Shown in pieces: positions 7,034 to 14,671 of a DNA stretch of 64,000 bases. The notes below the pieces were generated by a model, which made no database searches, was not told the origin of the DNA, and saw only the letters and a program-made list of their open reading frames with translations. Source of the DNA: Candidatus Acidiferrum typicum (lineage in GTDB: Bacteria; Acidobacteriota; Terriglobia; Acidiferrales; UBA7541). The number at the start of each line of letters is the position of its first letter. Positions within the stretch are counted from its first letter, which is position 1. The position numbers and the translations under genes were made by a program. The DNA lies in the NCBI GenBank assembly GCA_025463055.1, contig JAOAPV010000004.1, positions 21,360 through 85,359 of the forward strand, in the 5' to 3' direction.

Positions 7034-9631
7034 ATGAGAAAACACGCGCTCAAACTTACAAGTCTGATCGCCATGGCACTAGCCGTGACATTGTTGGGAC
7101 CGGCGCGAGCAGCAGCCGATGATGACGATCCGCCCTCACGCGTGGCTCGTCTTAGCGTTGCTGATGGCTCTGTTTCGTTTCAGCCGGCGGGAACGCAGGA
7201 TTGGGTTGGTGCAGTGGTGAACCGGCCCATGACCACCGGAGACAAACTTTGGGCTGACCGTGATTCGCGCGCGGAGCTGCAAATCGGCTCGGGCTCAATT
7301 CGTCTCGGCGCGAACACTGGCTTTTCGTTTTTGAATCTGGACGACAGAACCGTACAACTGCAGTTAACGGAAGGAACGGTGCGAATTCGTTTGCGGCGCC
7401 TGAATCGCGGCGAAATTTTTGAGGTCGATACGCCAAACCTGGCCTTCACCGCTTTGCGCCCCGGCATTTATCGCATCAACGTGAATGAAGCGGGCGACAC
7501 CACGGTGGTCGTGGTTCGCGATGGCGATGGAGAAGTCACCGGTGGTGGCCAATCCTATAGCGTGCACGCGGATGAAACCGGGATATTTAGCGGCACCGAT
7601 CAACTGAACGCCGATATCGAAGGTGTAGGCAATGACGACGATCTCGAGCGCTGGTCGTATGAACGCGACCGCCGGGAAGATCATTCTGCGTCGCGGCGGT
7701 ACGTTTCGGAAGAAGCCATCGGATATGAGGACCTCGATCAATATGGGGGATGGCGCGACACGCCCGACTACGGCACTGTCTGGTTTCCACGTACTACCGT
7801 AGTTGGTTGGGCGCCTTATCGCTACGGCCATTGGGTTTGGATCGCGCCATGGGGCTACACGTGGGTCGATGATGAGCCGTGGGGTTTCGCACCATTCCAT
7901 TACGGCCGCTGGATAGCCGTTGGCGGAGCTTGGGGCTGGGTGCCGTGTCGGCCGGGTGCAGTGGGTGTGGCGTATGTGCGTCCGGTTTACGCGCCCGCGC
8001 TTGTCGCTTGGGTCGGCGGACCTCACGTGGCAGTTGGAGTCGTGGTTGGTGGCGGTGAATCCGTGGGCTGGTTTCCGCTGGGACCGCGTGAAGTCTACGT
8101 TCCTTCCTATCGCGTAAGCCGGAATTATGTGAACAACGTGAACGTCACGAACACCACGGTAAACACAACTGTGGTGAACAACTACTACAACACGGTGGTG
8201 GTGAATAAGACCACGGTCAATAACGTGACGTATGTAAATCAACGCGTGCCTGGCGGGGTGACCGCGACATCCGCGCAAGTTTTGTCGACCTCACAGCCTG
8301 TGGGGCGGAACGTCATGCGTGTGGACGAGAGGCAAATGGCGAGCGCGCATGTAAACGTACGCGGACCCGCCGTGGCGCCCGAGCGTCAGGCGTTCGTGGG
8401 AGCCGGCAGACCAGCGCAAGCACGCCCGCCCGAACAAGTTGTGACTCGCGCCGTGGTCGCGAGAACGGCGCCGCCACCACCGCCAGCACCGATTGACAGG
8501 CAGCAGGCGCTTATCCGGCAAAATGGCGGCCAGCCGCCCGCGGCTTCGCAGGTTCGGAGCGCTGAGGCTCAACAGGCGAGACCCGCGGCTGTCGTCAGGA
8601 TGGCTCCCGCGGCCCGGCCGACAACGCCGCAGCAACGGAACGCCGGAAACGCGCCACCGCAGAACGAAAATCAGAACGTGAATCGGCCGATGCAGCAGCA
8701 AGGCAACGTTCAGCCAAACAATCGGCCGGGCACGCCGCCAGCAAATGCCGAGCGGCCAAACAACGCGCCACCGAACCGTCCGCAAAATGCACAGGCTCCG
8801 AATGCGCCTGCGCCGAACGACCGGCCCAATAACCAGCATACTGATCGTCCGCCATCGGCGCGGCCGCCGGCCGAGCAGCCGAATACTGCGGCTCCGAATG
8901 CGCAGCCGAATCGTCCATCGAATAACGATAGGCCGAACGCAGCGCCTCCGGCTCCGAACGGGCAGCCCAACCGGCCACCAAACGACAGGCCAAACACGCC
9001 GCCGAATGCGCAGCCCAATCGTCCATCGAATAACGATAGGCCGAACGCAGCGCCTCCGGCCCCGAACGGGCAGCCCAACCGGCCATCAAACGATCGGCCG
9101 AACATTGCGCCGCCGAATGCACAACCCAATCGTCCACCGAATAGCGATAGGCCGAACGTAGCGCCTCCGGCTCCGAACGGGCAGCCCAATCCGCCTGCAA
9201 GCAACAATCGGCCGGTCAATGAACGCAATGATCGGCCTCCATCGGCGACCCGGCCAGCGAATCCGCCGCCGAACGGCAATCAGCAGCAACCTCCGCCGCA
9301 AGCGGAGCGTCAACAGGCGCCCCCGCCGCGTCAGCAGCAGCAACCTCCGCCACAAGCGGAGCGTCAACAGCAGCCGCCGCCGCGTCAACAGCAGCAAGAG
9401 CGTCCGCCACAAGCGGAGCGTCAGCAGGCGCCTCCGCCGCGTCAACAGCAGCAACCTCCGCCACAAGCGGAGCGTCAACAGGCGCCTCCGCCGCGTCAAC
9501 AGCAGCAAGCGCCTCCGCCACAAGCGGAGCGTCAGCAGGCGCCTCCGCCGCGTCAACAGCAGCAAGAACGCCCAAAGCAACAGGAAAAACCCAAGGAAAA
9601 GGAAAAGGACAAGCCGCCTAATAAGGGGTAG
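7034..9631 (+). CDS. FecR-domain/DUF6600 secreted protein with Pro/Gln/Asn-rich tail (copy 2)
   Basis: 865 residues from ATG 7034, set by AGGAGAG about 9 nt upstream. It has a signal peptide (MRKHALKLTSLIAMALAVTL...). The first ~400 residues are clearly homologous to the preceding gene: DPPSRVARLSVADGSVSFQP, FEVDTPNLAFTALRPG, GWAPYRYGHWVWIAPWGYTW and WGFAPFHYGRW. The tail differs: first Asn/Val/Thr-rich (NVTNTTVNTTVVNNYYNT), then NRP-repeats, then Pro/Gln repeats (QQPPPQAERQQAPPPRQ) ending in a Lys-rich stretch (KEKEKDKPPNKG). The Pro/Gln tail is likely extended and could span the cell wall or bind polymers (inference). It has its own terminator, and the leader at 6779-7033 shows nothing firm beyond the ribosome binding site. 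Confidence 0.85.
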   Translation: MRKHALKLTSLIAMALAVTLLGPARAAADDDDPPSRVARLSVADGSVSFQPAGTQDWVGAVVNRPMTTGDKLWADRDSRAELQIGSGSIRLGANTGFSFLNLDDRTVQLQLTEGTVRIRLRRLNRGEIFEVDTPNLAFTALRPGIYRINVNEAGDTTVVVVRDGDGEVTGGGQSYSVHADETGIFSGTDQLNADIEGVGNDDDLERWSYERDRREDHSASRRYVSEEAIGYEDLDQYGGWRDTPDYGTVWFPRTTVVGWAPYRYGHWVWIAPWGYTWVDDEPWGFAPFHYGRWIAVGGAWGWVPCRPGAVGVAYVRPVYAPALVAWVGGPHVAVGVVVGGGESVGWFPLGPREVYVPSYRVSRNYVNNVNVTNTTVNTTVVNNYYNTVVVNKTTVNNVTYVNQRVPGGVTATSAQVLSTSQPVGRNVMRVDERQMASAHVNVRGPAVAPERQAFVGAGRPAQARPPEQVVTRAVVARTAPPPPPAPIDRQQALIRQNGGQPPAASQVRSAEAQQARPAAVVRMAPAARPTTPQQRNAGNAPPQNENQNVNRPMQQQGNVQPNNRPGTPPANAERPNNAPPNRPQNAQAPNAPAPNDRPNNQHTDRPPSARPPAEQPNTAAPNAQPNRPSNNDRPNAAPPAPNGQPNRPPNDRPNTPPNAQPNRPSNNDRPNAAPPAPNGQPNRPSNDRPNIAPPNAQPNRPPNSDRPNVAPPAPNGQPNPPASNNRPVNERNDRPPSATRPANPPPNGNQQQPPPQAERQQAPPPRQQQQPPPQAERQQQPPPRQQQQERPPQAERQQAPPPRQQQQPPPQAERQQAPPPRQQQQAPPPQAERQQAPPPRQQQQERPKQQEKPKEKEKDKPPNKG
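8903..9190 (+). repeat. 108-111-bp coding tandem repeat (NRP-rich)
   Basis: Three near-identical units begin at about 8903, 9011 and 9122. Each encodes QPNRPSNNDRPNAAPPAPNG followed by a variable linker. The DNA is nearly identical between the first two, which suggests recent unequal exchange. Confidence 0.85.
9288..9568 (+). repeat. About 54-bp coding tandem repeat (Pro/Gln-rich)
   Basis: About five units encode QPPPQAERQQAPPPRQQQ. Copies differ by a few bases and by small in-frame length changes in the Gln runs. Confidence 0.88.
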
Positions 9632-9652
9632 TTCTCCTTTCCAGGACGTTTC

Positions 9653-9691
9653 GGGCGGAGCAGTCGCCGAAAGGCAGGCTCCGCCCTTTTT
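9653..9691 (+). terminator. Intrinsic terminator after FecR copy 2
   Basis: GGGCGGAGC (9653-9661) pairs perfectly with GCTCCGCCC (9678-9686), followed by T5. Confidence 0.9.
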
Positions 9692-9786
9692 ATTTTGACT
9701 CGCGAATTATTTCCGATCTTCCGGAGTCAGCAGCGCCCAGCCGATGCATTAATTGCTCCCTTCGCATAAACTCAATTTGCGCGGAC

Positions 9787-10578
9787 ATGGCGAAAAATGT
9801 GAGCACGAGTGGCTTGAGACGGCGATCCCCAGGTTGCATTGAGCTAATACCCGTCCCCGGTTTGCCGGAGATTCGTGAGGGCAATGATCTAGCAGGCCTA
9901 ATTTTTGCGGCGGCCCGTAAGGCGAGAATAGTATTCGAGGACGCCGATATTGTGGTGGTCGCGCAAAAAGTCGTTTCTAAAGCGGAGGGTCGTATTGCAA
10001 GGCTCTCCACTGTTGAGCCTTCCGGAGGCGCAATGCAGCTCGCTGCCAAGGGCGGCAGAGATCCGCGTTTGGTGGAGGTTATTCTGCGGGAGTCAGGGCG
10101 GATCGTGCGCGAGCATCCGGTGCTGATCGTGGAAACGCACCACGGTTTTGTTTGCGCCAATGCGGGAGTGGATCACTCGAATGTACCAGGAGACGACGTG
10201 GTCACGCTGCTTCCGAAAGACCCGGACCGCTCGGCACGTGTACTAGCAGAAGCGCTCAGACGACTAAGCCAGAAGCGCGTCGCCGTGGTAATTAGTGACA
10301 CGTTCGGCCGGCCATGGCGCCTCGGACTGACGAACGTCGCGGTCGGCGCGGCAGGCATCCCCGTGCTGCTGGATTTGCGCGGGTCGCGCGACCGCAACTC
10401 GAAACCATTGCAAGCCACGATACTGGCGATCGCGGACGACCTCGCTGCCGCTGCCGGGCTGGTGATGGGCAAGCGGGAAGGCCTCCCTGCGGTCATCATT
10501 CGTGGGTATAAATACCGGCCCGCACAGGAACCTGCCACAAAAATCATCCGGCCTGCGGGCGAGGATTTATTCCGCTAA
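9787..10578 (+). CDS. cofE: Coenzyme F420-0:L-glutamate ligase (CofE)
   Basis: 263 residues. The start matches the CofE family: IELIPVPGLPEIREGNDLAG, then VVVAQKVVSKAEGR, HGFVCANAGVDHSN, ISDTFGRPWR and LTNVAVGAAG. Family knowledge: it adds gamma-linked glutamates to F420-0 using GTP. It lacks the C-terminal nitroreductase-like domain found in actinobacterial FbiB, so it is the stand-alone form. It is directly followed by cofG (the next ATG begins 1 nt after the stop) and then cofD, a clear F420 operon. Confidence 0.93.
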   Translation: MAKNVSTSGLRRRSPGCIELIPVPGLPEIREGNDLAGLIFAAARKARIVFEDADIVVVAQKVVSKAEGRIARLSTVEPSGGAMQLAAKGGRDPRLVEVILRESGRIVREHPVLIVETHHGFVCANAGVDHSNVPGDDVVTLLPKDPDRSARVLAEALRRLSQKRVAVVISDTFGRPWRLGLTNVAVGAAGIPVLLDLRGSRDRNSKPLQATILAIADDLAAAAGLVMGKREGLPAVIIRGYKYRPAQEPATKIIRPAGEDLFR

Positions 10579-10579
10579 G

Positions 10580-11830
10580 ATGGACTTGAGAGATTGCTGC
10601 GCCGCGGACCATGACTCGACCACCATGGAACTACTGCCACAACGAGAAGCAAGTAGACTCCCCTCTGACGTGAGCCATAGCGCGCTGACGGAGTTGCTCG
10701 AGGTGGGGCGGGATACGGGGTCGCTGGATCGCGAAGCCGCTCTTTTTTTGGCCTCGCGCGCGCCGCTTGCGGATCTAATTGCGGTTGCTAGCGAGCTTCG
10801 CGCGCGCGGGAAGGGAACTGTCGTTTCGTTCTCAAAAAAAGTCTTCATTCCGCTGACCACACTTTGCCGCGATTACTGCAGCTATTGCACGTTTCGCAAA
10901 GATCCGGGGCAGCCTGGAGCGCACTTCATGACTCCCGACGAAGTGCAGGGACTGGCCGAGCGAGCGCGCGATGCTGGATGTAAAGAGGCGCTATTCAGCC
11001 TCGGCGACCAACCGGAGCGCATTTTTCCGGAAGCGCGCGATTTTCTGCGTCAGCAAGGGTTTACGCGCACGCTGGATTACGCTGCGGCGATGTGCGAAAT
11101 GGTGCTCGAGCGTACGGGTTTGCTGCCTCACGCGAATCCCGGAGTTATGGATCGCGCGGCGTTGGAGAGGTTCAGGGAATCGAACGCCAGCGTGGGCTTA
11201 ATGCTCGAAACGGTCAGTACCCGCCTAATGCGCAACGGCTTGGCGCATTTCAAAGCTCCTGACAAGGTTCCGGCACTGCGTTTGCGCACGATTGAGGAAG
11301 CAGGAAAACTTTCGATGGCGTTTACGACGGGAATCCTGATCGGAATTGGAGAGACCTTCGAGGAGCGTGTTGATTCACTGTTTGCGATCCGCGCTCTGCA
11401 CGAGAAGTACGGTCACGTTCAGGAAGTGATAGTGCAGAACTTTCGCGCTAAGCCGGATATTCCCATGGCGCATCACCCTGAGCCATCGATGGACGATATG
11501 CTGCGCACTATTGCGATTGCACGTTTGATTCTTGGTCCGCACATGAACTTGCAAGCGCCGCCGAATCTCAGCTATGCGGATTTTCCCCGCCTGCTTGAGG
11601 CAGGAATCAATGATTGGGGCGGGATCTCGCCGGTCACAAAAGATTTCATTAATCCCGAGGCAGCGTGGCCGCAAATCACGAAACTGCGCACCGAGACCGA
11701 AGCGCGCGGTTTCATTCTGCGGGAGCGGCTTGCGCTTTATCCCCAATTTGTAACGAGTGGCAAATTTCTGTCGGCTCGCGTGCGCGAACGTGCACAGAGT
11801 TTGGCCGATGCCGAGGGTTTTGCGGCGTAG
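10580..11830 (+). CDS. cofG: FO synthase subunit 1, radical SAM (CofG)
   Basis: 416 residues from ATG 10580, or 401 from ATG 10625. The radical-SAM cluster motif CRDYCSYC (CX3CX2C) follows VFIPLTTL, as in CofG and the N-terminal half of FbiC. FSLGDQPERIF, DYAAAMCEMVL, LLPHANPG and QEVIVQNFRAKP match CofG. An ~80-residue N-terminal extension resembles the one in FbiC rather than the shorter archaeal CofG. CofG joins the tyrosine-derived intermediate from CofH to make the deazaflavin FO, so a separate cofH is needed; none is in the window. It sits between cofE and cofD. Confidence 0.93.
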   Translation: MDLRDCCAADHDSTTMELLPQREASRLPSDVSHSALTELLEVGRDTGSLDREAALFLASRAPLADLIAVASELRARGKGTVVSFSKKVFIPLTTLCRDYCSYCTFRKDPGQPGAHFMTPDEVQGLAERARDAGCKEALFSLGDQPERIFPEARDFLRQQGFTRTLDYAAAMCEMVLERTGLLPHANPGVMDRAALERFRESNASVGLMLETVSTRLMRNGLAHFKAPDKVPALRLRTIEEAGKLSMAFTTGILIGIGETFEERVDSLFAIRALHEKYGHVQEVIVQNFRAKPDIPMAHHPEPSMDDMLRTIAIARLILGPHMNLQAPPNLSYADFPRLLEAGINDWGGISPVTKDFINPEAAWPQITKLRTETEARGFILRERLALYPQFVTSGKFLSARVRERAQSLADAEGFAA

Positions 11831-11851
11831 CGGCTGCCTATCCATACCTTC

Positions 11852-12796
11852 ATGCCCCCTGCAAAGCGCGAAACTATCACTGCATTGGCTGGAGGCGTAG
11901 GCGCCTCCAAACTCCTGCTTGGCCTTCATGAGGTAATCGACCCGCGAGACCTTACGGTAATTGTGAACACTGGCGACGACATCACTCTGCATGGTCTGAA
12001 AATTTCGCCGGACCTCGATATCGTCACCTACACACTGGCGGGGATTGTCGATGAGGCAAAGGGGTGGGGCTACCGCGACGAGACGTTTCACGCGCTGACG
12101 CGTCTGGCAGCGTTCGGTCGTATCAACTGGTTCAATCTTGGCGACCGCGACCTGGCTACGCACATCCACCGTTCGGCAATGCTGGCTGAAGGCAAGTCAC
12201 TGAGCGATGCGGCGGAATCGATTCGTGTTGCACTAGGCGTGAAGACGAGCATCTTGCCGATGTGCGACGAATCGGTGCCGACGATGATTGACACCGCGGA
12301 AGGCGAGCTACATTTCCAGGAATACTTGGTGAAGCGCCGCGCGGAGCCGGTCGTGCGCCGCATCCGCTTCGATGGCGCCGACAAGGCGCGACCGGCGAAA
12401 GGTGTGCTTGAAGCGATTCGAGATGCGGATCGGATTTTGATCTGCCCCAGCAATCCGCTCATTAGCATCGGACCGATTTTAGCGGTGCCAGGCATTCGCG
12501 AAGCTTTGCGCGCGCGCAAGGAACGTGTTGTTGCTGTTTGCCCGATTGTAGGCGGCAAATCACTGAAGGGCCCGTCGGACAAGATGCTCGCCGAGCTTGG
12601 GTATGAGCCTTCGGCGCTGGGCGTAGCGAAGCTCTATGTTGATTTTAGCGGGACGTTTGTAATTGACTCCGCGGATAAAGAGCAAGCAAACGATATTCGC
12701 AAGTTAGGAATGAAGGTTGAGGTCGTCCCGACCGTAATGGCGACTCGCGCGCAAAAGCGCGAACTTGCGCGTTCGCTCGTTACTTTGAAAATGTAG
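11852..12796 (+). CDS. cofD: 2-phospho-L-lactate transferase (CofD/FbiA)
   Basis: 314 residues. It starts with ITALAGGVGASKLLLGL (the nucleotide-binding loop of CofD), then VIVNTGDD, LHGLKISPDLDIVTYTLAG, WFNLGDRDLATH, ICPSNPLISIGPIL and KSLKGPSDKM, all CofD signatures. It transfers the phospholactyl-type group from the GDP- or GPP-activated donor to FO, giving F420-0, the substrate of CofE. Only 21 nt separate it from cofG, so the three genes form one transcript. CofC/FbiD, which makes the donor, is not in the window. The 3' end meets the converging deaminase gene with 2 nt between them. Confidence 0.94.
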   Translation: MPPAKRETITALAGGVGASKLLLGLHEVIDPRDLTVIVNTGDDITLHGLKISPDLDIVTYTLAGIVDEAKGWGYRDETFHALTRLAAFGRINWFNLGDRDLATHIHRSAMLAEGKSLSDAAESIRVALGVKTSILPMCDESVPTMIDTAEGELHFQEYLVKRRAEPVVRRIRFDGADKARPAKGVLEAIRDADRILICPSNPLISIGPILAVPGIREALRARKERVVAVCPIVGGKSLKGPSDKMLAELGYEPSALGVAKLYVDFSGTFVIDSADKEQANDIRKLGMKVEVVPTVMATRAQKRELARSLVTLKM

Positions 12797-12798
12797 GC

Positions 12799-13785
12799 TC
12801 AACCCGCAGTGCGGGAGTGCTGTCGCTCAAACGCGAAATCAAAACTCATTTGGGCCAAACGCAGGAGCTCGTTCTCGGTCATGCCGAGCTGCTGGGCATG
12901 CTCATACTCTTGGACAAGTGTGGTGTGGAACATCGCAGGATCGTCGGTGGATAGCACGATTGGAATGCCGTGGCGAAAGAGCGCCGGTAGTGGATGCTTG
13001 TCGATGCTCGCCTCATCGCGACGCAACTGTAACGCGAGCGCACCGGTGCGGACATTGCTTTGGGGGCAAACCTCGAGCGGAATGCGGCGATCGGCGAGAA
13101 GATCCATAAGAGCTGGGTCATTCATCGCCGCGATACCGTGCCCAATCCTTTCAACGCCGAGAAGCTCGATCGCTTCACGAAGTTTTTCTGGGCCGCCGAC
13201 TTCGCCTGCATGAATCAGACGATGTAGGCCCAGGGCCGCGGCTTGGTCATATACTGGCCGCAATTCTCTGGTGGGCACGCTTAACTCATCGCCTCCAATG
13301 CCAAAGGCGACGATGGACTTCGATGCGCACTGCTTGGCAGCATCGAGTACACGCATCGCTGCTTCCGCGCCAAATTGACGGACGGCATCAAAGATCCAAT
13401 TCATGCGCAGCCCGCGAGACAGGAAGGATTCAGCGGCCGCTAAAATTGCCTCGAAGTTGGCTTCCGCGCGCTGCTTGCGCAGCAGCATCACGCCTATCGA
13501 AATCGTAATTTCGGCATATACCACGCGTTGCGATAGCAAGTATTCCGCGAGGTCGCGAGTTACCAGGGCATAGTCGTTCGGCTCGCGCAAAAAGGAGGTG
13601 ACCCACTTGAATGTTTCGAGGAACTCCAAGAAATTCTGGTACGCGTAGCGGCGGCGCACTTCCTGCTCGGTGACTTCGAGGCCATGCCTTGCCGCCAACG
13701 CGCAAACGGTGCTCGGCTGGATCGAACCTTCGAGGTGAAGGTGCAACTCCGCTTTGGAAAGTGAGGCGATGGTCTCAGGAAGCAT
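12799..13785 (-). CDS. Adenosine deaminase family protein (adenosine or aminodeoxyfutalosine deaminase)
   Basis: 328 residues from ATG 13785 (MLPETIASLSKAELHLHLEGS). A longer reading to 13851 would overlap the next gene and is rejected. All zinc and catalytic motifs are seen: HLHLEGS, GIGGDE, HAGE, RIGHG, CPQSN and STDDPAMF. The family deaminates adenosine; a close branch acts on aminodeoxyfutalosine in the alternative menaquinone route. I cannot tell the two apart from sequence alone, and no mqn gene is in the window. It lies 17 nt downstream of the S1/P1-like gene on the same strand. Confidence 0.9.
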   Translation of the reverse strand: MLPETIASLSKAELHLHLEGSIQPSTVCALAARHGLEVTEQEVRRRYAYQNFLEFLETFKWVTSFLREPNDYALVTRDLAEYLLSQRVVYAEITISIGVMLLRKQRAEANFEAILAAAESFLSRGLRMNWIFDAVRQFGAEAAMRVLDAAKQCASKSIVAFGIGGDELSVPTRELRPVYDQAAALGLHRLIHAGEVGGPEKLREAIELLGVERIGHGIAAMNDPALMDLLADRRIPLEVCPQSNVRTGALALQLRRDEASIDKHPLPALFRHGIPIVLSTDDPAMFHTTLVQEYEHAQQLGMTENELLRLAQMSFDFAFERQHSRTAG

Positions 13786-13802
13786 AGTGGCGGCAGACAA
13801 AG

Positions 13803-14660
13803 CTAGTGCGGTAAAGCAGGCTTGCCGGCATTCGTCCACGCGGTGAGCCAATAGGAGCCAACATCGGTAGCGGCATCCGAGAGCTGGCGAATCAGCGTGC
13901 CCGCCGATTGATTGTAGAAGCGATCGAAAAATTCATCGTTGTACGACTTGCTTTCCCGCCGCGCATTGCGGTCCGCGAGCTCGATTACCTCGAGCCAGCT
14001 ATGCGCGCTCAGGCAGGCCTCGAAAGCGTGATCCGTGGGATCGGTGATGAAGGAACCATCGTTGGGACGCATTGGGAAAAAGGAAGAAAAGCGATCGATG
14101 AGAGTTGTTCCAAATCGCTCGTTGATCCCTCTTTGGTCCGTGAGGTGGCCATCGAAATTTTCCGTAGTGTTGAAGGGGTCATGCGCCTCGGCAACATAGA
14201 ACGCGAGAATCGCAGCGTTAAGCCTCGCTTCATCCCAATGGCCAAGCTTCATCGCTTCAGTAAGCTTCGCGCTGTACACGCCAATTTCCCAGGGTAGCAG
14301 GCCACTGGCATCGATTTTGGATTTGCCAAATTTGTTGACCGCGGCTTTGTAGCTGCGCGGCAAAGCGTCAAAAGGGAAGTGCCCGTACTTGTCGAGCCGG
14401 ATGAAGTGGTTATGCCGCTCGGTGGGAGTTTTGGCTTCGGCATCCAGCGGGTCGGTCACGTGTTGCACCACGAACGACCGCTGACTCTCAAAGTACGCGC
14501 GTAGATCGGCAGGCAGCGTGTCGATGGCTTGATTGACCACGACTCTTTGCCCATTGCCACCCCAGGCGTAAGAGCCGCTCGGAAGAAGCGCGACGCTCAC
14601 GGTGACGGCGAGGCCAGCGTTGAGGGATTTTCGCAACAAATTGGGAGACATGCGCCTCAT
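13803..14660 (-). CDS. Secreted S1/P1 nuclease / phospholipase C-like protein
   Basis: 285 residues from ATG 14660. A signal peptide ends at ...SGSYA, leaving a mature N-terminus WGGNGQ. Zinc enzymes of the S1/P1/PLC superfamily start with Trp that ligates zinc; the usual WGxxGH has Gln in place of His here. Further likely ligands are in HNHFIRLDKYG and AEAHDPFNTTENFDGH. Family knowledge: these enzymes use three zinc ions to cut nucleic acids or phospholipids outside the cytoplasm. Loss of the His at mature position 6 might weaken one metal site, so activity is uncertain. Same strand as and 11 nt downstream of the permease gene. Confidence 0.75.
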   Translation of the reverse strand: MRRMSPNLLRKSLNAGLAVTVSVALLPSGSYAWGGNGQRVVVNQAIDTLPADLRAYFESQRSFVVQHVTDPLDAEAKTPTERHNHFIRLDKYGHFPFDALPRSYKAAVNKFGKSKIDASGLLPWEIGVYSAKLTEAMKLGHWDEARLNAAILAFYVAEAHDPFNTTENFDGHLTDQRGINERFGTTLIDRFSSFFPMRPNDGSFITDPTDHAFEACLSAHSWLEVIELADRNARRESKSYNDEFFDRFYNQSAGTLIRQLSDAATDVGSYWLTAWTNAGKPALPH

Positions 14661-14671
14661 TTCAAAACGCT

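Noticed and set aside
7364..8278. 304-codon frame opposite FecR copy 2
   Set aside because: Shadow reading of a repetitive, G/C-rich gene; no coherent domain.
9288..9568. CRISPR-like periodic repeat
   Set aside because: The period is in frame inside a coding region and there are no unique spacers; it encodes Pro/Gln repeats.
13786..13851. N-terminal extension of the deaminase
   Set aside because: It would overlap the S1/P1-like gene and lies before a good ATG right at the conserved N-terminus.
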